From the NCBI GenBank assembly GCA_903643055.1, contig CAHJWV010000199.1, positions 1 to 16,373 of the forward strand: a DNA stretch of 16,373 bases, written 5' to 3'. The notes under the pieces were generated by a model. That model did no database searches. It was not told the origin of the DNA and saw only the letters and a list, made by a program, of their open reading frames with translations. Origin of the DNA: Burkholderiales bacterium. GTDB taxonomy: Bacteria > Pseudomonadota > Gammaproteobacteria > Burkholderiales > Burkholderiaceae. The translations under genes were made by a program, and so were the position numbers. Of this stretch, positions 1-8,570 are shown piece by piece (within the stretch, counting starts at the first letter, position 1; every line of letters starts with the position of its first letter).

Positions 1-150
1 GAAGCCTGCCTTCCTGGAAGTGCTGCCGCCGAAGGCCCGGTGGGCAAGGCCTGCGACTGCTTCCCGCCCGGCGCCCGAGGCAACTTCTGCTCCGCAATCG
101 ATACGCAGGGAGGCCGCATCTTTCATCGCATGACGGTGGGTGGACGCTGA
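1..150 (+). CDS. 3' end of an unidentified protein
   Basis: An open frame enters the window at base 1 and ends at TGA 148-150, giving 49 C-terminal residues. Third positions are mostly G or C, as in the neighbouring genes. The visible part has three closely spaced cysteines (CDCFPPGARGNFC), which could bind metal or form disulfides. It is followed by a 12-bp inverted repeat at 169-200, as expected after a gene end. I do not recognise the family, and with the start outside the window I assign no function. It could also be a chance open frame. Confidence 0.4.
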   Translation, partial: EACLPGSAAAEGPVGKACDCFPPGARGNFCSAIDTQGGRIFHRMTVGGR

Positions 151-168
151 AGGTGGCGCTGAAAGAAT

Positions 169-200
169 TTCGCCGTTTGCTTCAGTGGGCAAACGGCGAA
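169..200. terminator. Perfect 12-bp inverted repeat, possible bidirectional terminator
   Basis: The arms TTCGCCGTTTGC (169-180) and GCAAACGGCGAA (189-200) are perfectly complementary around an 8-base loop. The hairpin lies 18 bp after the plus-strand stop at 150 and downstream of the minus-strand PfpI gene. On the minus strand the stem is followed by the T-rich ATTCTTTC. On the plus strand there is no clear U-tract. A terminator between convergent genes is the simplest reading. Confidence 0.5.
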
Positions 201-288
201 GCTGCCATTTCAATCCGGTCACTTGTTACGTTATCTTTTGACCATATAGAAGCAGCGGCCTTCGAAACCCGGATCGAAGACTCGAAAT

Positions 289-317
289 GGGACGGCTGCG
301 TTTCCTCAGCTCGTCCC
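289..317 (-). terminator. Hairpin just after the PfpI-family gene
   Basis: GGGACG-GCTG (289-298) pairs with CAGC-t-CGTCCC (307-317), giving 10 bp with a single-base bulge and an 8-base loop. It begins 11 bp beyond the minus-strand stop codon at 328-330. The tail on that strand (CCATTTCG) has only three consecutive T residues, so if this terminates transcription it is a weak site or a 3'-end-stabilising stem. Confidence 0.35.
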
Positions 318-327
318 TGAGCAGCGA

Positions 328-888
328 TCAGGAATGAACCGCGGTGCTGTTCTGGATCAAGGGGACCAACTCGGCCAGGAACGATGGCAGGTCGTCCGGC
401 TTGCGGCTGGTCACGAGCTTGCCATCCACCACGGCCGACTTGTCGACCCAGGTGGCGCCGGCATTTTTCAGATCCGTTTTCAGTGAAGGCCAAGAGGTCA
501 AGGTGCGGTCCCGCACCACATCCGCTTCGATCAAAAGCTGTGGGCCATGACAGATCGCGCCGACCGGTTTCTCGGCTTCAAAAAAGTGCTGCACGAAGCG
601 AACTGCCTTCGGCTCCAGTCGCAGCTTGTCGGGATTGATCACACCGCCCGGCACCACCAAGGCATCGAACTGCGTCGGGTCGGCTTGATCCAGCGTCAGA
701 TCAACCGGCACCTCGATGCTCCAGTCGGCGTCTTTCCAGGCGCGCACCGTCGGGCCCTTGGGCGCTACCACCGAGACGGTGGCGCCCGCCTCACGAAGCG
801 CCTTCAATGGCACGGTGAGTTCGGTTTCTTCGAAGCCGACAGTCGTCAAGATGGCAATCTTCAGGTTTTCCAGTTTCTTAAGGCTCAT
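328..888 (-). CDS. DJ-1/PfpI-family protein (type 1 glutamine amidotransferase-like)
   Basis: This is a full-length member of the PfpI/YhbO branch of the DJ-1 superfamily, whose cytoplasmic members are reported as proteases, glyoxalases or deglycases. The nucleophile-elbow motif AICHGPQLL supplies the catalytic Cys and following His (C113/H114 counted from the start used here). The Glu of the N-terminal GFEETEL motif (E20) is the usual third active-site residue, and VVPGG fits the oxyanion-loop region. An in-frame ATG at 895-897 would add three residues, but the AGGAG (898-902) abuts that ATG directly. The ATG at 886-888 has a 9-base gap, so I chose it. The gene stands alone, in the same direction as the next gene on its right. 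Substrate specificity is not predictable; a stress-related role is inference. Confidence 0.9.
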   Translation of the reverse strand: MSLKKLENLKIAILTTVGFEETELTVPLKALREAGATVSVVAPKGPTVRAWKDADWSIEVPVDLTLDQADPTQFDALVVPGGVINPDKLRLEPKAVRFVQHFFEAEKPVGAICHGPQLLIEADVVRDRTLTSWPSLKTDLKNAGATWVDKSAVVDGKLVTSRKPDDLPSFLAELVPLIQNSTAVHS

Positions 889-897
889 CAGATTCAT

Positions 898-902
898 CTC
901 CT
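898..902 (-). promoter_or_regulatory. Ribosome-binding site deciding the PfpI start
   Basis: The minus strand reads AGGAG here, with no gap before one ATG (895-897) and 9 bases before the next in-frame ATG (886-888). Normal spacing favours the second ATG. Confidence 0.6.
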
Positions 903-982
903 ATCAAATCAAGCACCAGGAAGCCAGCCGAAGGCTCAGCACCGATGGCGGCTCGAAAAGGTGCTCTCGGAATACACAAGGC

Positions 983-1004
983 GCGGGCGTTGAACAGCGC
1001 CCGC
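983..1004. other. GC-rich hairpin between two minus-strand genes
   Basis: GCGGGCG (983-989) pairs perfectly with CGCCCGC (998-1004) across an 8-base loop, between the glycine-zipper gene and the PfpI-family gene. On the minus strand the T-run (TTTTTAT) comes before the stem, not after it, so it does not look like a standard intrinsic terminator. It could act in mRNA stability. Confidence 0.3.
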
Positions 1005-1082
1005 ATAAAAAGCCAAGCTTCTCGACCAGCGCAAGGCAAGGTGGGCACTACAGGCGCCCCCTTGCCCTTAGCCCGTCAACAA

Positions 1083-1640
1083 TTACTTGCCGTCTCGGTC
1101 AGAGTCGCCAGGCGTTGCACGTTCGATCCCATCCGACACACGAGTCCAGGAATCCTTCACCGCCAATTTGGCGTGATCCCAGGTCAGTCGCGATGATCCC
1201 TTGGCCTTGGACCAACCGCGGCTCAGATCGTCATCGAGTTCATCGAAGCCCCGGCCTTGAAAGCGTCCCGCGGCGTCAACGCCATAACGGTATGCCGGGC
1301 CGTAGTCGTCATAAGACGATCCAGGCGATACATAAGGCCGCTTGACATAGGCATTGCGCCAATAAGCATCTTCAATGGTCGGGTCATAGCGCTCGGCCAC
1401 AGCCTTGCCCGCCAAGCCGCCGATGATCGCACCGACTGCAGCGCCGACCAGCGTGCCGGCGGGGCCCGCGACAGTTCCAACCGCCGCGCCTGCCGCCGCG
1501 CCACCCGCAGCGGCGCCCACGCCCGTTCCGATCGGGTGGGCCCCCGGTGCGCCGGTGATCGGGTCACGGTTTGCCGTAGCGGCATCGGAGGTCTTCGTCG
1601 TGCGGTCTGGAACGGTGCGGTCCTGAGATTGGGTTTGCAT
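1083..1640 (-). CDS. Glycine-zipper envelope-associated hypothetical protein
   Basis: A 185-residue protein with a polar N-terminus, then a long Gly/Ala-rich hydrophobic stretch (about residues 38-79) with repeated small-xxx-small spacing. This is the glycine-zipper pattern of proteins that associate with or oligomerise in membranes. The C-terminal half is charged and Tyr/Asp-rich (for example YDDYGPAYRYG) with no recognised catalytic motif. There is no obvious cleavable signal peptide. The start was set at ATG 1638-1640 because AAAGGAG lies 7 bases upstream; a longer frame to 1724 has no comparable site. Similar proteins of unknown function are common in Burkholderiales, and a link to envelope stress is inference. 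The gene is probably transcribed alone. Confidence 0.75.
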   Translation of the reverse strand: MQTQSQDRTVPDRTTKTSDAATANRDPITGAPGAHPIGTGVGAAAGGAAAGAAVGTVAGPAGTLVGAAVGAIIGGLAGKAVAERYDPTIEDAYWRNAYVKRPYVSPGSSYDDYGPAYRYGVDAAGRFQGRGFDELDDDLSRGWSKAKGSSRLTWDHAKLAVKDSWTRVSDGIERATPGDSDRDGK

Positions 1641-1831
1641 GTTCGTGCTCCTTTGAATCGGCTTGCGCCAGAGCCTGCATTGAACGCCCGATGAAGGCCG
1701 CCGCACACCAGAGAGATTCGCCATCGGCTGTAGGAAGGCTCCTTCGCGCGGGCGTCGCTAACCTCACATCAACTTGCACATCGATATCCACACCCCAAGC
1801 GCCTTAGGGCCACCGGGTCGAAGCTCTCTCT

Positions 1832-2958
<1,127 letters not shown>

Positions 2959-2962
<4 letters not shown>

Positions 2963-4191
2963 GAGTAGAAGCTCGGTACAGGGTATTGCCGCTTCAGGGC
3001 CCACTCGCCCAGCTCGCGCAGCTTGTAGGCCACCGGGTCATGCAGGCTGTGGGTGCGCAGGTTGCGCCAATGGCGATCGAGCCGCAGGCCGCCGTGGGTG
3101 GCGCGCGCACCGGCCACATCGAACATGCGGGTGCAGATGTCGAGCCCAGTGTTCGTGGCCGACACCTTGGCCGTGGCCACGGCGATCGCGACTTCGCCGC
3201 GCTCGGCCTCGCTCAGCACCGGCCCCTGTTGCCAGGCGGCATCGAGCCGATCGGCCGCGCGATCGGCCAGCACGCGAACGCCCTCCAGGCCGACCCAGAA
3301 TTCACCGTAGTTGCCCAGCACATAAGGATCTTCTTCGGCCAAGGCAACCTGGGCCGCATGCCAGGGCCGCGCTTCGTTCAAGGTGTAGTGCCGCGCATCG
3401 TTGAACGCCGCCTCGGCGATGCCGAGATAGATGTTGGCCAGAATCAATTGCGCCACCAGCGGGCGCAGGCAGGAGTACGGCGTCGACAACGGGCCCGGGT
3501 CATCGAGCAACTCATGCGCCTCGACCCGCACCGCCTCCAGCGTGACGCTGCCGCTGTCGGTCTGGCGCTGGCCGATGTTGTTCCAGTCGGGCGCCACGAA
3601 AATGCCCGAGCGCCCGGTCGGCAAGGCCGCGACGACAAAGCCGCCATCGTGCCGCCGCGCCGAAACGATCAGCATCTCGGAGTCGAGGGCGCCCGAGCAA
3701 AAGCTCTTCTGCCCGTTGAACTCGAACCAGCCGCTGTGCGCGCTGCACAGCGTGCGCTCGTCCAGCGGGTTCAAGGCATTGCCCCAAAACCAGCGCCGGC
3801 GCGCCGTTTGTTCGTACCACGGCTGCCACTGCTGTGGCCGTGCAAACAGCCTCACCGTCGCCAGCATCAGGTGATGAAAGCCGAAGACATGGGCCAGCGA
3901 GCTGTCGGCCTGCGCGATGCGCCGCACGACATCGAGCGTCTCGCGCCATGACGCACCGAGCCCGCCGAACTCGGCCGGAATGCTCAAGGCCAGCAAGCCA
4001 CTGGCCCGCAGCGCATCACGCTCCGCCTTCGGCGTGCCGCCGCGCTCGTCGCGCTCGACGGCAGTGGCGGCAAAGTCTGCGGCCAGCCGGCACACCAGCC
4101 CATCGACGGTTTCGTGCGGTGGCGTGGCCGCCGGATCAGGCGTCAACGACGTCGTCGTCTCGGAGCGAAGGGAAGCGGCAGGCAAGGCCAT
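2959..4191 (-). CDS. sfnC: SfnC/DszC-like flavin-dependent monooxygenase (acyl-CoA dehydrogenase fold)
   Basis: About 410 residues with the acyl-CoA-dehydrogenase architecture: helical N-terminal domain, beta middle domain (FEFNGQKSFCSGA) and helical C-terminal domain. The C-terminal block LDRHWRNLRTHSLHDP, from about residue 371, is typical of DszC/SfnC-type enzymes that use reduced flavin and oxygen on organosulfur compounds, not of true acyl-CoA dehydrogenases. It probably draws FMNH2 from the divergent reductase at 4905. Position directly before sfnR supports SfnC. Oxidation of a sulfinate (MsuC-like) is an alternative role. The start is uncertain: ATG 4189-4191 or TTG 4204-4206, neither with a strong ribosome site. 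Unlike the plus-strand enzymes it contains five Cys and three internal Met, so it lacks their sulfur-sparing composition. Confidence 0.8.
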
Positions 4192-4218
4192 CGGCAGGAA
4201 ACTCAAACAAGGGACTCT

Positions 4219-4236
4219 GATCGGACCGGTCAGATC
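4219..4236. promoter_or_regulatory. 18-bp near-perfect palindrome upstream of sfnC, possible operator
   Basis: GATCgGACC/GGTCaGATC pairs at 8 of 9 positions about a centre between 4227 and 4228. It lies 28 bp before the sfnC ATG, where a repressor or activator of the sfnCR transcript would bind. The binding protein is unknown. I found no convincing promoter hexamers next to it. Confidence 0.4.
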
Positions 4237-4387
4237 GGTTGCAAGGGTGGGGTCCGATGCGTCGGCGCTTATCTATTCAGGCTGAAACAACCAAGCTCGC
4301 GCTTCCCATTTCATTGAGATTCAATCTTGGCTGGGCTTGAATCACTGATGCGCTTGAGCAGACGAGTGAGTCCATGGGACAACAAGC

Positions 4388-4400
4388 CAAGCCGGGCTTG
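4388..4400. repeat. 13-bp dyad CAAGCC-G-GGCTTG
   Basis: Perfect 6-bp arms around one central base, in the divergent regulatory region. It may be a protein-binding site; no factor can be named. Confidence 0.3.
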
Positions 4401-4478
4401 CCCGAAGCATCGATCGCAAACCTGTCTCTGGCGCAGCATGGTTTCCGATGCAGCGCCTTCATTCAACGAAGGCTTTCA

Positions 4479-4490
4479 AATAAGCATGCT
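4479..4490. repeat. First copy of direct repeat AATAAGCATGCT
   Basis: Identical 12-mer to 4690-4701, with the palindromic core AGCATGCT. The offset is 211 bp, close to 20 helical turns. It is a candidate upstream activator site for the SfnR-type protein; this assignment is inference. Confidence 0.4.
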
Positions 4491-4689
4491 CGACTTGCTG
4501 AATGCGCAGCATGTGCGGCTGAACAACGCACATCGCCGGCTTGAGCCGCTTCTGACACAGCAAACACCGGGCGCGGTGGCCGCAATCCACGGCCAAGCTC
4601 GGCCGATAAGGGGTCGAGCTGCTGATGAAACTGCTGATCCAAAGGCAATTCTGCTGCCAAGCTGCTGATCGGCGGTCACGCTCCGCGCG

Positions 4690-4701
4690 AATAAGCATGC
4701 T
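4690..4701. repeat. Second copy of direct repeat AATAAGCATGCT
   Basis: The same 12-mer as 4479-4490; here the core extends to the 10-bp palindrome AAGCATGCTT (4693-4702). It lies about 147 bp upstream of the -24 element of the promoter at 4837, a normal distance for an enhancer-type activator site. Confidence 0.4.
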
Positions 4702-4836
4702 TGGCAAACGCCCGACCCGCGCCAACTGCCTTTAGTTCAGCAACGAACGATCTTTCCATCGCACAACTGCTGCCTGACAAGCAGAACAGCGGCCCGAATG
4801 GTGCAGATATCGAACTGCCAAAAACGCATGAGCCTT

Positions 4837-4852
4837 TGGCATGGACCTCGCA
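4837..4852 (+). promoter_or_regulatory. Sigma-54 (-24/-12) promoter of the sfnE-sfnG-transporter operon
   Basis: The sequence TGGCATGGACCTCGCA matches the consensus TGGCACG-N4-TTGCA at all but two positions. The invariant GG (4838-4839) and GC (4850-4851) are separated by exactly 10 bases. A transcript would begin near 4863, about 40 bases before the sfnE ATG at 4905, which has GAGG 8 bases upstream. An SfnR-type activator gene next door makes this the most likely operon promoter. No experimental support is available here. Confidence 0.7.
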
Positions 4853-4904
4853 CTGAAGACCTACCGCGCCGCTTGGTTGCGGCTTCAATCCCGAGGCCTG
4901 TTCC

Positions 4905-5486
4905 ATGACCCGAAAACTGAAGGTGGTTGCCGTTTCCGGCAGCTTGCAACGCCCCTCCCGCACGCTGGTACTGCTCGATGCGCAGTTGGCCGAGCTGGGC
5001 CAGAACCTGTTGATCGATGTGCACCTGATCGAGCTCGGCGAGCTCGGCCCGCAACTCGCCGGCGCCCTGTATCGCAACCAGCTGCCGGTCAGCGTGGAAG
5101 CCCATTTGGCGGCCATCGAATCGGCGGACGTGCTGGTCGTGGCCAGCCCGGTCTACCGTGCCAGCTACACCGGCTTGTTCAAGCACCTGTTCGACTTCGT
5201 CCATCACGAAGCCCTGATCGATGTGCCGGTGCTGCTGGCCGCGACCGGCGGCAGCGATCGACATGCATTGGTCATCGACCACCAGTTGCGGCCCCTGTTC
5301 AGCTTCTTCCAGGCACGCACGCTGCCGGTGGGCGTCTACGCCAGCGAGAGAGATTTCGACGGCTACACGATCACCGACCCCGCACTGCGTGAACGCGTGG
5401 CGCTGGCCATCGCCCGTGCGCTGCCGCTGCTTCATGGCGCTTCGGCCCTATCGGCACACGAGCCAGCGCTGGCCGAGCCGGCCTGA
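4905..5486 (+). CDS. sfnE: NAD(P)H-dependent FMN reductase (SfnE/MsuE family)
   Basis: A 193-residue flavodoxin-fold reductase that would make FMNH2 for the flavin monooxygenases of the operon. The phosphate-binding loop SGSLQRPSRT (11-20), the ASPVYRASYTG segment (80-90) and ATGGS (113-117) are the flavin-site signatures of MsuE/SsuE-type enzymes. Length is normal for the family. The ATG has GAGG 8 bases upstream and sits about 40 bases after the likely transcription start, so it is probably the first gene of the operon. In Pseudomonas the equivalents are called SfnE, SfnF or MsuE; sequence alone does not separate them, and pairing with SfnG could equally make this SfnF. The product has no Cys and no Met except the initiator, which is probably removed before Thr2. 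Confidence 0.87.
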   Translation: MTRKLKVVAVSGSLQRPSRTLVLLDAQLAELGQNLLIDVHLIELGELGPQLAGALYRNQLPVSVEAHLAAIESADVLVVASPVYRASYTGLFKHLFDFVHHEALIDVPVLLAATGGSDRHALVIDHQLRPLFSFFQARTLPVGVYASERDFDGYTITDPALRERVALAIARALPLLHGASALSAHEPALAEPA

Positions 5487-5552
5487 GCGTTCAAGTTCGC
5501 ACCCTGCCATCCAACCCACCTCACCCCCCGTCATCGCCACAGGAGTTCACCC

Positions 5553-6674
5553 ATGAGCCAAGCCCCTACGTCCGCCGACATCAAATTCGCCTACTGGGTG
5601 CCCAACGTCAGCGGCGGCCTGGTGGTCAGCACGATCGAGCAACGCACCGACTGGAGCCTGGAATACAACCAGCGCCTGGCACTGGCCGCCGAGAAGGCCG
5701 GCTTCGAATACGCGTTGAGCCAGATCCGCTTCACCGCGGGCTATGGCGCCGAATACCAGCATGAGTCGGTGTCGTTCAGCCAGGCCTTGCTGCATGCCAC
5801 GACCAAGCTGAAGGTGCTGGCCGCGATTCTTCCCGGCCCCTGGAATCCGGCCGTGGTGGCCAAGCAGATCGCCACGATCGACCACATCTCGAACGGCCGC
5901 ATTGCGATCAACGTGGTCAGCGGGTGGTTCAAGGGCGAGTTCACCGCGATCGGCGAACCCTGGCTGGAACACGATGAGCGCTATCGCCGTTCGAACGAAT
6001 TCATCCGTGCGCTGAAAGGCATCTGGACCGAAGACAACTTCACCTTCAAGGGCGACTTCTACCGCTTCAACAACTACACGCTGAGCCCGAAGCCGATTCA
6101 GAAGCCGCATCCCGAGATCTTCCAGGGCGGCAGCTCGCGCGCCGCACGCGACAACGCCGCCAGCGTGTCCGATTGGTACTTCACCAACGGCAACACCGTC
6201 GAAGGCCTGAAGCTGCAGATCGATGACATCCAGACCAAGGCGGCCGCCAACGGCCACAGGGTGCGCATCGGCGTCAACGCCTTCATCATCGCCCGCGACA
6301 CCGAAGAAGAAGCGCGCGCCGTGCTGGCCGACATCATCAAGCACGCCCACGTCGAAGCCGTGCATGCCTTTGGCGATGCGGCCAAGCAGGCCGGCAAGGC
6401 CTCGCCCGAAGGCAAGGGCAACTGGGCCGAATCGACCTTCGAAGACCTGGTTCAGTACAACGATGGCTTTCGAACCAATCTGATCGGCACGCCGCAGCAG
6501 ATTGCCGAACGCATCGTCGCGTTGAAGGCGGTCGGCGTCGACCTGGTGCTCGCGGGCTTCCTGCATTTCATCGAAGAAGTCGAGTACTTCGGCCAGAAGG
6601 TGCTGCCGCTGGTGCGCGAACTCGAAGCCGCGGCTGCAAGCCACGCATCGCAGGCTGCGCTGCAAGCCGCTTGA
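5553..6674 (+). CDS. sfnG: Dimethyl-sulfone monooxygenase SfnG, FMNH2-dependent
   Basis: A 373-residue member of the bacterial-luciferase/SsuD superfamily (TIM barrel). It closely resembles SfnG along its whole length, including KFAYWVPNVSGGLVVS near the N-terminus, RFTAGYGAEYQHESV, INVVSGWFKGEF, EPWLEHDERYRRS, EIFQGGSSRAARD and the end FGQKVLPLVRELE. SfnG uses FMNH2 and O2 to cleave dimethyl sulfone to methanesulfinate and formaldehyde in the cytoplasm. FMNH2 would come from the reductase encoded just upstream, as in sfnFG of Pseudomonas. AGGAG lies 7 bases before the ATG. The protein has no Cys and no Met beyond the initiator. The related SsuD is less likely because the resemblance to SfnG is much closer. 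Confidence 0.95.
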   Translation: MSQAPTSADIKFAYWVPNVSGGLVVSTIEQRTDWSLEYNQRLALAAEKAGFEYALSQIRFTAGYGAEYQHESVSFSQALLHATTKLKVLAAILPGPWNPAVVAKQIATIDHISNGRIAINVVSGWFKGEFTAIGEPWLEHDERYRRSNEFIRALKGIWTEDNFTFKGDFYRFNNYTLSPKPIQKPHPEIFQGGSSRAARDNAASVSDWYFTNGNTVEGLKLQIDDIQTKAAANGHRVRIGVNAFIIARDTEEEARAVLADIIKHAHVEAVHAFGDAAKQAGKASPEGKGNWAESTFEDLVQYNDGFRTNLIGTPQQIAERIVALKAVGVDLVLAGFLHFIEEVEYFGQKVLPLVRELEAAAASHASQAALQAA

Positions 6675-6738
6675 GCCCCCCCGCCTTCGCCCGCCCCTTG
6701 ACGCGCGCCCTCACCGTGTTGCCACGCCCGCCGATCCC

Positions 6739-7668
6739 ATGAGCAGCATCTTTCGACAGGCCGCATCAAGGCCGCTGGCCGAGGCCGCGTTCGAGCATTC
6801 GCCCGTAGCGCGTCATGCTCACGCAACGCCTTACACGCGGCCTCACACGGCAGCGGCCAGCAGCGTGTTGCGCCTCGAAGGCATCGACCTGTCTTTCGGC
6901 GGGCTGACGGCCTTGAGCGGTGTCGATCTCGACATCGCCCGGGGCCAGATCTGCGCCGTGATCGGCCCGAACGGCGCTGGCAAAAGCTCGCTCGTCAACG
7001 TGATCAGCGGTTTGTACCGGCCGGACCGCGGCCAGGTGCAGATCGCCGGCCACCGCTTCAAGCAGGTGCCGACCGCTCGGCTGGCCCAGCTCGGTGTGGC
7101 GCGCACCTTCCAGAACCTCGCGTTGTTCAAGGGGCTGAGCGTGCGCGACAACATCGTGCTCGGCCGCATCGCCAGCGCGCGCGCCAGCGTCATCGAACAG
7201 GTGATCGGCCTCGGCCGGGCGCGCCGCGAGCGTGAAGACGCCCGCGCGCGGGCCGATCGGCTGATCGGCTTTTGCCATCTCGATGCCGTGCGCGACCGGC
7301 GGGTCGGCGATCTGCCTTACGGCTTGCAAAAGCGCGTCGAGCTGGCGCGCGCGCTGGTCGCCGAGCCCCAGTTGCTGCTGCTCGATGAGCCGATGGCCGG
7401 CATGACGGTGACCGAGAAAAACGACATGACGCATTTCATACGCGCAGCCCGCGATGAGTTCGGCACCACCTTGCTGTTGATCGAACACGACATCGGCGTC
7501 GTGCTGGGCCTGTCGGACCGCGTCGCGGTGCTGAACCACGGCCGCAAGATCGCCGACGGCACACCGGCCGAGGTGCGCATCGACCCGGCCGTGATCGACG
7601 CTTATCTCGGCGTCGCGCATCACGAGCCCGCGGCGTCGCCCGATTCAACCGTTGCTGAAAGCCATTGA
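6739..7668 (+). CDS. LivG-type ABC transporter ATPase (HAAT family)
   Basis: A 309-residue nucleotide-binding subunit. Walker A GPNGAGKSS (76-84), Q-loop Gln in ARTFQN (Q125), LPYGLQKR in place of LSGGQ (192-199, as usual in LivG), Walker B LLLLDEP (212-218) and the switch His (H250) are all present, so it should hydrolyse ATP. It would pair with the LivF-type ATPase at 12614. An N-terminal extension of about 40 residues precedes the first strand and has no clear ribosome site, so the true start could lie further in. The stop is one base before the permease ATG (TGAGATG), implying coupling. Context after sfnG suggests an organosulfur substrate and not an amino acid; that is inference. Confidence 0.9.
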   Translation: MSSIFRQAASRPLAEAAFEHSPVARHAHATPYTRPHTAAASSVLRLEGIDLSFGGLTALSGVDLDIARGQICAVIGPNGAGKSSLVNVISGLYRPDRGQVQIAGHRFKQVPTARLAQLGVARTFQNLALFKGLSVRDNIVLGRIASARASVIEQVIGLGRARREREDARARADRLIGFCHLDAVRDRRVGDLPYGLQKRVELARALVAEPQLLLLDEPMAGMTVTEKNDMTHFIRAARDEFGTTLLLIEHDIGVVLGLSDRVAVLNHGRKIADGTPAEVRIDPAVIDAYLGVAHHEPAASPDSTVAESH

Positions 7669-7669
7669 G

Positions 7670-8566
7670 ATGGGCGACTTCGATTTCGCGTTCTTCGCCG
7701 AAGTGCTGATCGGTGGACTGCTCTCCGGTGTGATGTATTCGCTGGTGGCGATCGGCTTCGTGCTGATCTACAAGACCTCGGGCGTGCTGAACTTCGCCCA
7801 GGGTGCGCAACTGCTGTTCGCCGCCCTCACCTTTGTCAGCCTGGTTGAAAAGCAGGTGCCCTTCGCGCTGGCTTTGCTTGCGACCTTTGCGCTGATGGTG
7901 CTGCTGGGCCTGGCGATCGAGCGCGTCGTGCTGCGCCCGCTGGTCAACCAGCCGCCGATCACGCTGTTCATGGCGACACTCGGCCTGTCGTATGTGATCG
8001 AAGGCGTGGCCCAGCTGGCCTGGGGCACGCAGGTGCATGCACTCGAACTCGGCATTCCCGATGTGCCGCTGGAGTTTCTGGGTATCCAGGTCTCGGCTTT
8101 CGATCTGTTTGCGGCGGCCACCGCCGGCCTGATGGTCGCGCTGCTGTCGGCCTTCTTCCGCTACACCCATGTCGGCCTGGCCTTCCGCTCGGTGGCCGAT
8201 GACACCTTCGCCGCGATCGCGATCGGCCTGCGCCTGCCGCGCATCTGGGCCACGGTGTGGGCCGCAGCCGGCGTCATCGCGCTGGTGGCCGGGCTGTTGT
8301 GGGGCGCACGATTGGGCGTGCAGTTCTCGCTCTCGCTGGTGGTGCTGAAAGCACTGCCGGTGCTGGTGCTCGGCGGCTTCGATTCGATCCTTGGTGCGAT
8401 CGTCGGCGGGCTGATCATCGGTGCGCTCGAGAAGCTGGCCGAGGTCTATCTCGGCCCTTATGTCGGCGGCGGCATCGAGAGCTGGTTTGCTTACGTCGCC
8501 GCGCTGACCTTCTTGTTGATCCGCCCGGCCGGCCTGTTCGGCCAGCGCCCGGTCGAAAGGGCATGA
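7670..8566 (+). CDS. LivH-type ABC transporter permease
   Basis: A 298-residue inner-membrane permease of the branched-chain-amino-acid (HAAT) family. It is almost entirely hydrophobic, with about eight membrane segments. Typical LivH features are YKTSGVLNFAQGAQ near the N-terminus, the conserved ERVVLRPL segment and the C-terminal LGGFDSILGAIVGG block, part of the contact region for the ATPase. The ATG at 7670 follows the ATPase stop by one base. An in-frame TTG at 7652 would overlap the upstream gene and is less likely. It has four internal Met and no Cys. It should pair with the LivM-type subunit that begins four bases after its stop. Confidence 0.9.
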   Translation: MGDFDFAFFAEVLIGGLLSGVMYSLVAIGFVLIYKTSGVLNFAQGAQLLFAALTFVSLVEKQVPFALALLATFALMVLLGLAIERVVLRPLVNQPPITLFMATLGLSYVIEGVAQLAWGTQVHALELGIPDVPLEFLGIQVSAFDLFAAATAGLMVALLSAFFRYTHVGLAFRSVADDTFAAIAIGLRLPRIWATVWAAAGVIALVAGLLWGARLGVQFSLSLVVLKALPVLVLGGFDSILGAIVGGLIIGALEKLAEVYLGPYVGGGIESWFAYVAALTFLLIRPAGLFGQRPVERA

Positions 8567-8570
8567 CGCG

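Larger units (their letters stand above)
4192..4904. other. Divergent regulatory region between sfnCR and the sfnEG operon
   Basis: About 700 bp without a convincing gene; open frames here have poor codon use, no ribosome sites and no family resemblance. Contents include a palindrome (4219-4236), a CAAGCC-g-GGCTTG dyad (4388-4400), a 12-bp direct repeat (4479-4490 and 4690-4701) and an AGCTCG-N13-CGAGCT inverted repeat (4596-4620). There are also four CTGCTG motifs at 4619, 4631, 4651 and 4662, and the -24/-12 promoter (4837-4852). Its length suits sigma-54 control, in which the activator binds 100 bp or more upstream and loops to the promoter. Confidence 0.7.

Noticed and set aside
4241..4255. 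Possible minus-strand sigma-54 promoter for sfnC
   Set aside because: GG and GC are 11 bases apart instead of 10 and the TGGC context is missing.
4327..4725. Open frames on both strands in the divergent regulatory region, one with a C-x-H/C-x-x-C-like pattern
   Set aside because: Short, with poor codon use, no ribosome site and no family resemblance; the region is better explained as regulatory.
4791..4804. Second GG-N10-GC match on the plus strand
   Set aside because: Spacing is right, but flanking bases (CGGCCC and GTGCA) fit the sigma-54 consensus poorly compared with 4837-4852.
5547..6665. 372-codon open frame on the minus strand
   Set aside because: Exact shadow of sfnG, which is clearly the real gene.
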